Below are positions 1 to 5,987 of a stretch of DNA of 6,970 nt, one piece after another (the stretch's first letter is position 1; every line of letters begins with the position of its first letter). The notes below the pieces were generated by a model. It had not been told where the DNA came from. It was given only the letters and a program-made list of their open reading frames with translations, and did not search any database. Location: NCBI GenBank assembly GCA_011391285.1, contig JAABQU010000017.1, forward strand, positions 1-6,970, given 5' to 3'. The stretch is from Thiobacillus sp. GTDB taxonomy: Bacteria; Pseudomonadota; Gammaproteobacteria; Burkholderiales; Thiobacillaceae. The translations under genes were made by a program, and so were the position numbers.

Positions 1-254
1 ACCCGCCTTTAAGCGCCTCCAGCGGCCATGTCGGCGCCTTGTCCAGCTTGTCGCAGCGTCCTGCATGGCTGTGTACCGGCTGCGCGACACCCGGCGGGGT
101 ATTCAAAAGTTCTATGACGACCCGGGTGTTTCCGCCTTCAGGAAACAGTGTGGCGGATCCTCTCTGCCTGCGCGTCGAGCTTGACCGTGAGCGCATCGTC
201 CAGGGCCCCCGCAGGACCCGCAGACAAGCCGGCCAATAGCAGGATCGTGAGCAC
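1..254 (-). pseudogene. Probable frameshifted remnant of a small exported cupin-like protein gene (cut by window start)
   Basis: Read on the minus strand from a GTG at 254-252, the sequence gives a signal-peptide-like start (LTILLLAGLSAGPAGA, then LDDALTVKLDAQAERIRHTV). That frame has a stop at about 140-138. Removing a single T in the TTT run at about 142-144 opens another frame, continuing PEGGNTRVVIELLNTPPGV and then AQPVHSHAG. The segment PPG-VAQPV-HSH fits the first cupin motif G-x5-HxH, which in cupins sits on a metal-binding beta barrel. The usual glutamate does not follow, and after HSHAG the match fades, so a second lesion is possible. Third-position GC is high in the first part and moderate after the shift, as expected for former coding sequence. 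No good Shine-Dalgarno precedes the GTG (a GAGGAG lies about 16 bases upstream). A sequencing error, or chance resemblance, cannot be excluded. Confidence 0.33.
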
Positions 255-367
255 GTCTGGACCTGATGAACTCCTCGAATGCCAATGAGAATCGGCGTAT
301 AGCACCGCGTCACCAAAAGACAATTTGCTCGAACCATCACGGTGCCGAGGGTATGAATTCTTTGAAT

Positions 368-392
368 AAACCCGAGCAATTTAGTCGGGTAT
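368..392 (+). promoter_or_regulatory. IscR type-1-like operator upstream of dsrA
   Basis: The site contains a perfect inverted repeat, ACCCGA (370-375) and TCGGGT (385-390), around a 9-base AT-rich centre. Aligned with the E. coli IscR type 1 consensus as I recall it (ATASYYGACT-RWWWY-AGTCRRSTAT), 22 of 25 positions agree, including the whole right half AGTCGGGTAT. The mismatches are at one base of the left ATA and two of GACT. IscR carrying a [2Fe-2S] cluster represses at such sites and releases when clusters are scarce. The site ends 41 bases before the dsrA start, suitable for controlling its promoter, although I cannot place a convincing sigma-70 promoter on it. Which protein binds is inference; the regulator encoded in this window is of the related SUF type. 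Confidence 0.6.
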
Positions 393-423
393 TGTCTACA
401 TTGGTGGTGTCTTCCTTTTATCC

Positions 424-428
424 GGAGA
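424..428 (+). promoter_or_regulatory. Ribosome binding site that fixes the dsrA start
   Basis: GGAGA lies 5 bases before the ATG at 434. The same frame stays open upstream, with in-frame ATGs at 266 and 353. The 353 start has GAGGG only one base away and the 266 start has no useful ribosome site. The 434 start also matches where DsrA proteins begin, a short N-terminus leading into LDQLE-GPWPSF. Confidence 0.75.
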
Positions 429-433
429 CTGCC

Positions 434-1738
434 ATGCCTACTCGCACCCTCCATGACACGCCCCTGCTCGACCAGCTCGAGAGCGGCCCTTGGCCGAGCT
501 TCGTCACCGGTCTGAAGCGTCTGGCCAGGGACAACGACATGATGGTCGATCTGATGGGCCATCTGGAAACCTGCTACGAAACCCGCAAGGGCTTTTGGAA
601 AGGCGGCACGGTCGGCGTGTTCGGCTACGGCGGCGGCATCATTCCGCGCTTCACCGAACTGAAGGATGAGGCCGGCAAGCCGCTGTTCCCCGAAGCGGCC
701 GAATTCCACACCCTGCGCGTGCAGCCGCCGGCCGGCATGCACTACTCTTCAGACCTGCTGCGCAAGCTGTGCGACGTCTGGGTCGACAACGGCGGCTCGG
801 GCCTGATTGCATTCCACGGCCAGTCCGGCGACATCATGTTCCAGGGCGTCAGCACCGCGAACGTGCAGGCGGTGTTCAACGGCCTCAACGAAATCGGTTT
901 CGACCTCGGCGGCGCCGGCCCCGCGCTGCGCACTTCGATGTCCTGCGTCGGCGCGGCGCGCTGCGAAATGTCCTGCTTCGACGAGGCGCGCGCGCTGCGC
1001 ACCGTCATCAACAACAACCTCGACGACATGCACCGCCCTTCCCTGCCCTACAAGTTCAAGCTCAAGTTCTCCGGCTGCCCGAACGACTGCGTCAACGCCA
1101 TTCAGCGTTCCGACATGGCCACCATCGGCACCTGGCGTGACAACATCCGCGTCAACGAGGAACAGGTGCAGGACTACTACCAAGTGCACGGCATGCACGA
1201 CCTATACAACGACGTGGTCGGCCTCTGCCCGACCAAGGCCATCACGGTGGTGCCCTCCGACCAGTTCAAGGCCAGCGCGCATGTCTCCGCTGCCCGCCTC
1301 GGCGACGGCAACACCCTGTGCATCGACAACAAGAACTGCGTGCGCTGCATGCACTGCCTGAACGTCATCCCCGGCGGGCTTTTGCCCGGCAAGGACAAGG
1401 GCGTCACCATCCTGATCGGCGGCAAGGGCGTGCTGAAGATCGGCGCCACCATGGGCACCGTGATCATCCCGTTCATGAAGCTGGAGACCGACGAAGACTT
1501 CGAGAAGCTGAACGAACTGGCGCGCAACGTCCTGGATTTCTTCGCAGAAAACGCGCTCGACCACGAGCGCACCGGCGAGATGATCGAGCGCATCGGCCTG
1601 GCCAATTTCCTCGAGGGCATGGACCTCCCGATCGACCCCAACATGATCCGCGAACCGCGCTCCAACCCCTACTTCCGCTCCGACGACTGGGACGAGCAGG
1701 TTGCCAAGTGGGTGGAGTACAAGCAGCAAGCGGCGTGA
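434..1738 (+). CDS. dsrA: Dissimilatory sulfite reductase, alpha subunit (solitary DsrA)
   Basis: DsrA is the alpha subunit of the cytoplasmic DsrAB siroheme sulfite reductase, which in sulfur oxidisers is thought to run in reverse, oxidising DsrC-bound sulfane sulfur towards sulfite. The 434-residue product is full length for the family. Visible landmarks are the N-terminal GPWPSF block (about residues 19-24), KGGTVGVFGYGGGIIPRF, and HTLRVQPPAG. The siroheme-[4Fe-4S] cysteines are C171-x5-C177 and C215-x3-C219 (SGCPNDC). An inserted ferredoxin domain has C265 (CPTKAI) and C302-x2-C305-x2-C308. The C-terminal block ERIGLANFLEG is conserved. All cofactor cysteines are present and there is no frameshift, so the gene looks functional. 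The oddity is context: dsrB normally follows directly, but here the next gene is an unrelated exported TPR protein and no dsrB lies in the window. A partner must come from elsewhere, or this is a DsrA paralogue. An IscR-type site lies upstream. Confidence 0.93.
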   Translation: MPTRTLHDTPLLDQLESGPWPSFVTGLKRLARDNDMMVDLMGHLETCYETRKGFWKGGTVGVFGYGGGIIPRFTELKDEAGKPLFPEAAEFHTLRVQPPAGMHYSSDLLRKLCDVWVDNGGSGLIAFHGQSGDIMFQGVSTANVQAVFNGLNEIGFDLGGAGPALRTSMSCVGAARCEMSCFDEARALRTVINNNLDDMHRPSLPYKFKLKFSGCPNDCVNAIQRSDMATIGTWRDNIRVNEEQVQDYYQVHGMHDLYNDVVGLCPTKAITVVPSDQFKASAHVSAARLGDGNTLCIDNKNCVRCMHCLNVIPGGLLPGKDKGVTILIGGKGVLKIGATMGTVIIPFMKLETDEDFEKLNELARNVLDFFAENALDHERTGEMIERIGLANFLEGMDLPIDPNMIREPRSNPYFRSDDWDEQVAKWVEYKQQAA

Positions 1739-1840
1739 ACCCGGCCACGGCCAAACCGGCGTGCCGGGACGCTCCGACGGTGCATGCGTTGTCTTTATGG
1801 AACGAGGGCGGCGCCGCCAGGGTGGCTTGGATTCGGTCCC

Positions 1841-1859
1841 GTGCTGGACTAAACAGCAC
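1841..1859. repeat. Inverted repeat GTGCTG-N7-CAGCAC upstream of the TPR gene
   Basis: Perfect 6-bp arms (1841-1846 and 1854-1859) flank a 7-base centre GACTAAA, 54 bases before the TPR start. A poor promoter can be drawn around it: TTGGAT at 1827-1832 and TAAACA at 1850-1855, 17 bases apart. No T-run follows, so it is not a standard terminator for dsrA. It could be an operator or chance. The rest of the 174-base gap (1739-1912) is GC-rich with short palindromes such as 1808-1818, and nothing else I can name. Confidence 0.3.
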
Positions 1860-1912
1860 ACGATACGGCCCCCCGGTTTGCGTGGCCGCCCTCTGGCAAA
1901 GGAGACCTCATC

Positions 1913-3721
1913 ATGTCCACCCGACCCCTGCTTTACGCGCTCACCGCGGCCGGCCTGCTGACAGGTGGCCTGCTCATGGCGCAATCGTCCGGCCCTGCTT
2001 CTGCCAAGCCCGATTTCGACCCGCTGCTGCAGGGTCAGGGCATCGCCTGCGTGAGCAGTGGCGAGAGCCGACGCCTCATGGGCTATTACCAGAAACTTGC
2101 CGCCGCCAAGACCGAGGTGCGCCCCTTTCCGACCGATGTGCCGGCCGGCGCTGACGCCGCGTCTGCGCCCCCGCCGCTGTGGGACAACCTCGGCAAACTG
2201 CATTTTGCGGTCCGCACCACCCATCCCCTCGCCCAGCGTTATTTCAACCAGGGTCTGAAGCTCGCCTACGCCTTCAATCACGCCGAGGCGGCGCGGGCGT
2301 TCCGCCAGGCGCAGCGCCTGGATCCGGACTGCGCAATGTGCCACTGGGGCGAGGCGCTGGTGCTGGGGCCTAACATCAATGCTCCGATGGACGCGACGGC
2401 CAATGCCGCGGCGCTGGCCGCAATCACCCGGGCGCAGGCGCTGGCGCCCAAGGCCCGCGAACGCGAACGGGAGCTCATCGCCGCGCTCGCCCGCCGCTAC
2501 TCCGGCGACCCGGCGGCGGAGCGCGGCGCCCTCGACGCGGCCTACGCCGAGGCCATGGGCAAGGTGGCGGCGCGCTATCCGCGCGATGCGGACATCACCT
2601 TGCGTTATGTCGAAGCCCTAATGAACCTGTCGCCCTGGGATTACTGGGAGGCGGCGGGCGCGCGTCCCAAGGGGCGCACGGCCGAGATCCTCGCGGCGCT
2701 GGAAAAGGTGCTGCAGCGCCAGCCCGACCACCCCGGCGCCATCCATTACTACATCCACATGGTGGAGGCCTCTTCCAACCCCCGCCGCGCCCTGCCCTAC
2801 GCCGACCGGCTTGGCAGCCAGATGCCCGGCGCCGGGCACCTGGTGCACATGCCGTTTCACATCTACTACCGCGTCGGCCAATACAAGGACGCCATCGAGG
2901 CCAACCGCCGCGCGGTGGCGGCGGACGAGGCCTACCTCGCCGAAGCCCGGCCCGAGGGCATCTACCCACTCGCCTACTACCCGCACAACATCCATTCCCT
3001 GATGACCTCGGCGCAGATGGCGGGCGACGGCGCAAGCGCCATCGCGGCGTCGGAAAAGCTCGCGCGCGTGGTCAGCCAGGACGCCGGGCGCAGCATCGCC
3101 TGGGTGCAGCCGATCCTGGTGGCACCCTACTTCGTGCATGCCCAGTTCAGCGCGCCCGCCACCACGCTCGCCCTGCCCGACCCCGGCGACGAACTGCCCT
3201 ACGTCAAGGCCATGTGGCACTACGCGCGCGGCGTTGCGCAGGCGTGGCGCGGCGAGCCGGCAGCCGCGCGGGCCGAGGTGGCCGCCCTGCGGCGCCTGGC
3301 ACAAGCCACCGACTTTTCCGGACTGGTTGAGGCCGGCGTGCCCGCGCCGGAGGTGATCGAGCTGGCGCAGCACGTGGTGCTGGGCCGCATTGCCCAGTCT
3401 GCCGGCGACTGGGCGCAGGCGCGCGCCGAGTTCGAGCAGGCGGTGGCGCTGGAGGACACGCTCGCCTATTCGGAACCGCCCTACTGGTATTACCCGGTGC
3501 GCCAGTCGCTGGGCGCGGTGCTGCTGGCCGCCGGCGAGCTGGACGAGGCCGAGACGGTATTCCGGCAGAGCCTGCTGCGCGCGCCCAACAATGGCTGGGC
3601 GCTGCACGGCCTGGCGGCGACCTATCAGCGTCTGGGCAAACCGGGCGCGGCCGTAACCGTGCGCAACCAGTTCACCCGGGCCTGGGTCGGTGCCGAAGCG
3701 CCGGATCTTGCCCGGCTGTAA
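1913..3721 (+). CDS. Exported tetratricopeptide-repeat protein with a CxxCH motif
   Basis: The 602-residue product starts with a signal peptide: R4, a hydrophobic run at 5-23, and possible cleavage at LMA|Q (23) or ASA|K (31). This places it in the periplasm or on the outer face. It consists mostly of helical tetratricopeptide-like repeats, clearest at about 107-140, 484-516, 526-559 and 560-593; such repeats usually form protein-binding scaffolds. Residues 140-144 read CAMCH, formally a c-type heme attachment motif, in the segment DPDCAMCHWGEA leading into GPNIN. I recall this TPR family having a similar segment without the histidine, so heme is unproven. A further cysteine is near residue 46 (GIACVSSGES). 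The start is set by AAAGGAGA 7 bases before ATG. Two small envelope genes follow at 56 and 4 bases, suggesting a joint function. The molecular role is unknown; a periplasmic assembly or binding scaffold is the most that context allows. Confidence 0.85.
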   Translation: MSTRPLLYALTAAGLLTGGLLMAQSSGPASAKPDFDPLLQGQGIACVSSGESRRLMGYYQKLAAAKTEVRPFPTDVPAGADAASAPPPLWDNLGKLHFAVRTTHPLAQRYFNQGLKLAYAFNHAEAARAFRQAQRLDPDCAMCHWGEALVLGPNINAPMDATANAAALAAITRAQALAPKARERERELIAALARRYSGDPAAERGALDAAYAEAMGKVAARYPRDADITLRYVEALMNLSPWDYWEAAGARPKGRTAEILAALEKVLQRQPDHPGAIHYYIHMVEASSNPRRALPYADRLGSQMPGAGHLVHMPFHIYYRVGQYKDAIEANRRAVAADEAYLAEARPEGIYPLAYYPHNIHSLMTSAQMAGDGASAIAASEKLARVVSQDAGRSIAWVQPILVAPYFVHAQFSAPATTLALPDPGDELPYVKAMWHYARGVAQAWRGEPAAARAEVAALRRLAQATDFSGLVEAGVPAPEVIELAQHVVLGRIAQSAGDWAQARAEFEQAVALEDTLAYSEPPYWYYPVRQSLGAVLLAAGELDEAETVFRQSLLRAPNNGWALHGLAATYQRLGKPGAAVTVRNQFTRAWVGAEAPDLARL

Positions 3722-3777
3722 GCCGCCGCGCACCAAGGCCGCGCGCGCGTTTCTCATATACTGTGAAGGAGACCGTC

Positions 3778-4122
3778 ATGAACAGAAAACATTTCCTCGC
3801 GCCCGCAGCGCTCGGACTTTTGCTGGCCTTTCCGGCCACCAGCTTGGGCCAAGGCAAGGTGACGATCACTTCGCCGGCGGCCGGCGCCAGCCTCGACGCG
3901 ATGGACGAAAACAAGCTGGTCTATGACGTCGATCCCGGCCCGCGCGGCGACCATGTCCACGTCTACGTCGACAACAAGGAAGTCGGGATCCTGCGCCAGC
4001 TCAAGGGCAGCTATACGCTGGAAACCCTGTCGTCCGGCAAGCGCAACATCTGCGTCAAGGTGGTGAACAAGGCCCACGTGCCGATCGGCGTCGAAGAGTG
4101 CGTCCAGGTCTCGGTCAAATAA
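3778..4122 (+). CDS. Small exported beta-rich protein of unknown function
   Basis: The 114-residue product has a signal peptide (NRK at 2-4, hydrophobic 6-21, likely cleavage after SLG at 24), leaving about 90 residues in the periplasm. The mature part begins KVTITSPAAGASL and alternates short hydrophobic strands with turns, like a single immunoglobulin-type or carbohydrate-module-like sandwich. It has H59 and H61 in DHVHVYVD and cysteines C92 and C108 in the last two strands, which could form a disulfide or, with the histidines, bind a metal. I do not recognise a named family with certainty. ATG at 3778 is preferred over an in-frame GTG at 3763 because GAAGGAGA (3765-3772) sits 5 bases before it and the GTG overlaps that site. 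It lies 56 bases after the TPR gene and 4 bases before the membrane-protein gene, suggesting co-transcription. Confidence 0.8.
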   Translation: MNRKHFLAPAALGLLLAFPATSLGQGKVTITSPAAGASLDAMDENKLVYDVDPGPRGDHVHVYVDNKEVGILRQLKGSYTLETLSSGKRNICVKVVNKAHVPIGVEECVQVSVK

Positions 4123-4126
4123 GCCC

Positions 4127-4537
4127 GTGGGGCCGGAAAACCTCGCCTATGCGCTGACCCAGGTGGTGCACAACTTTGGCGCCGCCGCCGTGCTGGGTGG
4201 CGCGGTATTCACGCTTTGGCCACAGGACAGGCTGGAATACGGGCGTGTCTTCGCCTGGCTCATTCTTGTCGGATGGGGGGCGCAAATGGCCAGCGGCGCC
4301 CTGTTTGGCCTCATCAGCCTTCACTACTATGGCGAGACGCCTGATTTGAGCCACATTGCCATGGCGGCCCTCGCCGTCAAGATCGCGGCGGCGATCAGCG
4401 GATTCGTGCTGGTCGGCATATACCTTCTGCGCGGCAGAGCATGGGCCCAAGCCGGCGTCAGGCGCACCTTCCAAGGCCTTGCCGCGCTGGCCACCCTCGC
4501 ACTGACAGCCGCTGCCTTCCTGCGCTGGTTTTCGTAG
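4127..4537 (+). CDS. Four-helix inner-membrane protein, CopD-like in look
   Basis: The 136-residue product has four hydrophobic segments, at about 7-30, 41-66, 73-102 and 114-133, with positive charges (RGRAW, VRR) between the third and fourth. Histidines lie within or at the ends of helices: H15 (VVHNFGAAAVLGGAVF), H66 (SLHYYG) and H76 (LSHIA). A histidine at the start of helix 1 followed by a small-residue GG patch recalls CopD-type copper proteins and small b-type cytochromes, but this is a visual likeness only. The start must be GTG at 4127, 4 bases after the previous stop, because no in-frame ATG fits helix 1. There is no clear Shine-Dalgarno, so translation is probably coupled to the upstream gene. 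With its two exported neighbours it would form an envelope module. It ends 42 bases from the convergent stress-protein gene. Confidence 0.75.
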   Translation: MGPENLAYALTQVVHNFGAAAVLGGAVFTLWPQDRLEYGRVFAWLILVGWGAQMASGALFGLISLHYYGETPDLSHIAMAALAVKIAAAISGFVLVGIYLLRGRAWAQAGVRRTFQGLAALATLALTAAAFLRWFS

Positions 4538-4579
4538 GCCGCAGACCTGAGCCAGATCGCTGATTGACAGACGCAGGCG

Positions 4580-5026
4580 TCATTTCCCCCGAACCAGCAG
4601 CACAGGCTTGGTCGCCAGCCGCGCGACCCCTTCGGCGACGCTGCCGAGGAGCAGCCGGGTGAATCCGCGACGGCCGTGGGTACCGATTACGATCAGGTCG
4701 GCTGACCAGGCTTCTGCATCTTCGGCGATGGCCTCGGGAATGCGCTGGTTCAGCGCATCGATCGTGATGACGCTGGCTTCGGCCGCGACCCCGGCCGCAT
4801 CCGCGATCCGTTCCGCGGGATTCAGGATTTTCTGCGCGTTGTCGACAAGGCTTGCCGACACCTTGTACTGATCGGCGAGTTCGGCGCCGATATTGACGTT
4901 CGCCGTATCGACGACATGCACGATCCGCAATTGCGCCTGCGACTCTGCAGCAAGCCGGATCGCCGTCTCCAATGGAAGTTCGCCGGTTTGACTCGCATCC
5001 ACCGCAACCAAAATGCGTTTGAACAT
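4580..5026 (-). CDS. Universal stress protein, UspA family
   Basis: The 148-residue product is a single Usp domain, the usual length for a stand-alone, dimer-forming cytoplasmic member. It opens MFKRILVAVDASQTG, the typical first strand and loop with the nucleotide-contacting aspartate. It ends with the ATP-binding signature G115-x2-G118-x9-G128-S129 (IGTHGRRGFTRLLLGS) and the last strand KPVLLVRG. Members with this signature bind ATP and aid survival under starvation, oxidative or respiratory stress; the exact role here cannot be told. The start at 5026 is chosen because GAAGGAGA lies 4 bases upstream and the family begins there. The frame is open to 5113, but that extension has no family likeness. 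It stands alone, convergent with the membrane-protein gene and divergent from the msrA remnant. TATATT on the minus strand (5128-5123) is a possible -10 element without a good -35. Confidence 0.92.
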   Translation of the reverse strand: MFKRILVAVDASQTGELPLETAIRLAAESQAQLRIVHVVDTANVNIGAELADQYKVSASLVDNAQKILNPAERIADAAGVAAEASVITIDALNQRIPEAIAEDAEAWSADLIVIGTHGRRGFTRLLLGSVAEGVARLATKPVLLVRGK

Positions 5027-5154
5027 GCTGTCTCCTTCACAAATAGACTGCGGCTCATGCTGGAGTGTGGTACCCGCTGCATCTGGAGGTTCGCTCACCT
5101 TTTTGCCCCCCACCCACCCTGAAATATAGGCCCTAAAAAAGCCCTTGTAGCGGT

Positions 5155-5421
5155 TTGCGAAATGGCGCCGCGCAATACTTGACTGACATGGACCGCAGCG
5201 CCATTTTTTATCATGACGCGGATCAACGGCAACTCGCCGAGCAATCCAGGGATGCGCTCACCAAAACCAGGTCGTTTCCTCAGCCCATCGTGACGGAAAT
5301 CGTGGCGGCGGGCGCATTCACACCGGCCGAGGCCTACCACCAGGACTACTACCTGAAGACCCCCTTGCGCTACCAGTGCGGACGCGATCAGCGTCTGGAG
5401 GAGCTCTGGGGCAAACGGTAG
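5155..5421 (+). pseudogene. msrA: C-terminal fragment of peptide methionine sulfoxide reductase A
   Basis: The sequence encodes the end of MsrA only: RSAIFYHDADQRQLAEQS, then PIVTEIVAAGAFTPAEAYHQDYYLK (5335-5358 for the last eight residues) and CGRDQRLEELWG, with a resolving-type cysteine at 5377-5379. MsrA reduces methionine-S-sulfoxide using an N-terminal GCFW cysteine. That cysteine and more than half the protein are absent, and the same frame has a stop at 5134-5136, so no N-terminal part precedes it. The segment between LRY and CGRD also looks about five residues shorter than in the family as I recall it (LRYKYYRY-CGRD). The first usable ATG is at 5188, and TTG at 5155 opens the frame; neither has a clear ribosome site. 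Codon use is still gene-like, with no stop or frameshift inside. It is most likely a remnant left by a deletion or rearrangement. A small reused peptide is possible but unlikely. Confidence 0.82.
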
Positions 5422-5473
5422 CGCCCCGTCTTCACATCCCTCGCGCCACCAGCCCTGTCCACGCGGTACAGCC

Positions 5474-5501
5474 TTGATTCACCCGGAATCTGAACTATAC
5501 A
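5474..5501 (+). promoter_or_regulatory. Probable sigma-70 promoter of the regulator-suf operon
   Basis: TTGATT (5474-5479, 4 of 6 to TTGACA) and TATACA (5496-5501, 4 of 6 to TATAAT) are separated by 16 bases, about 40 bases before the regulator start. The area is more AT-rich than its surroundings. The -10 overlaps the tandem repeat at 5497-5518, which suits repression by a bound regulator. Confidence 0.45.
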
Positions 5502-5518
5502 GTACCAATACAGTCCCA
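5497..5518 (+). repeat. 11-bp tandem repeat, candidate operator
   Basis: ATACAGTACCA (5497-5507) is followed directly by ATACAGTCCCA (5508-5518), with one mismatch. The units are one helical turn apart, so a dimeric regulator could read both on one face of the DNA. Its place over the -10 and transcription start of the regulator-sufB operon suggests autoregulation by the Rrf2 protein encoded just downstream. The dimer halves would have to recognise direct rather than inverted repeats, which is unusual for this family. ACT-N4-AGT (5494-5503) within it is a shorter inverted alternative. Confidence 0.4.
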
Positions 5519-5540
5519 TTTATGAATTCGAGGAGCATTC

Positions 5541-5987
5541 ATGTTGCGCATCGCCAAACTCACCGACTACGCGACCGTGTTGATGGTGCGGCTGGCCCGC
5601 GAGCCGGCGCGCCGCTTCAGTGCGGGACAACTGGCTGACGAGGTGGGGCTGCCTCTGCCGACCGTGGCGAAGTTGCTGAAACGCCTGCTGCAGGCGCAGT
5701 TGCTGACCAGTGTGCGGGGGGCGGGAGGCGGCTACACCCTGGCCCATGCACCGCATGCGATTTCGGTGGCAGACGTGGTGAAGGCGATCGAAGGTCCGGT
5801 GGCGCTGACCGAGTGCGCACGCGGCCAGGGCCATTGTGCACTGGAGAACGACTGCACCACGCGCGCCAACTGGCAGCTCATCAGTCGCGCAATCCGCGTC
5901 GCGCTGGAAGCCGTCAGCCTGGCCGACATGACACTGCCGCGGATGCAGACGATCCGGATGCCCGGCATACCGGAGAAAACACCATGA
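5541..5987 (+). CDS. Rrf2-family SUF iron-sulfur assembly regulator
   Basis: The 148-residue product has an Rrf2-type winged helix at about 1-85: [13 protein letters not shown], then [21 protein letters not shown] as the recognition helix-turn-helix, then the wing [10 protein letters not shown]. It resembles the proteobacterial SUF assembly regulators that head suf operons, relatives of IscR. C92-x6-C99-x5-C105 ([16 protein letters not shown]) matches the cluster-binding loop of the family, so the protein probably senses Fe-S or iron status and oxidative stress and controls the suf genes. The start is ATG 5541, with GAGGAG (5530-5535) 5 bases before. Its stop TGA overlaps the sufB start in ATGA, indicating translational coupling. 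A promoter and tandem repeat lie immediately upstream. Which DNA site it binds, and whether it also acts on the site before dsrA, cannot be seen. Confidence 0.9.
   Translation: MLRIAKLTDYATVLMVRLAREPARRFSAGQLADEVGLPLPTVAKLLKRLLQAQLLTSVRGAGGGYTLAHAPHAISVADVVKAIEGPVALTECARGQGHCALENDCTTRANWQLISRAIRVALEAVSLADMTLPRMQTIRMPGIPEKTP

Noticed and set aside
39..239. Plus-strand frame of 66 codons in the upstream region
   Set aside because: Composition is not protein-like, there is no ribosome site, and it lies opposite the better minus-strand signal-peptide frame.
266..433. N-terminal extension of DsrA from ATG 266 or ATG 353
   Set aside because: The extra residues have no DsrA likeness, ribosome sites are absent or too close, the region holds the IscR-type palindrome, and GGAGA plus ATG 434 fits the family start.
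1738..1770. GC-rich palindromes after dsrA as a terminator
   Set aside because: Short stems such as CCGG-N4-CCGG without a T-run; they are expected by chance in sequence this rich in GC.
1202..2344. Minus-strand open frame of 380 codons spanning dsrA, the gap and the TPR start
   Set aside because: It is antisense to two supported genes, with a composition typical of shadow frames and no family likeness.
2618..3757. Long minus-strand open frame of 379 codons across the TPR gene
   Set aside because: It is an antisense shadow produced by GC-rich third positions; it lacks recognisable motifs, while the plus-strand TPR frame has a signal peptide, ribosome site and repeats.
3757..3762. TATACT as a -10 for the small exported protein gene
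   Set aside because: No -35 at the right distance, and the start of transcription would fall inside the ribosome binding site.
4570..4581. Hairpin GACGC-AG-GCGTC between the convergent genes as a terminator
   Set aside because: The stem is only 5 bp with a 2-base loop and no real T-run on either strand.
5027..5113. N-terminal extension of the universal stress protein
   Set aside because: Usp proteins start at MFKRIL, with a strong ribosome site directly before it; the extension has no motif.
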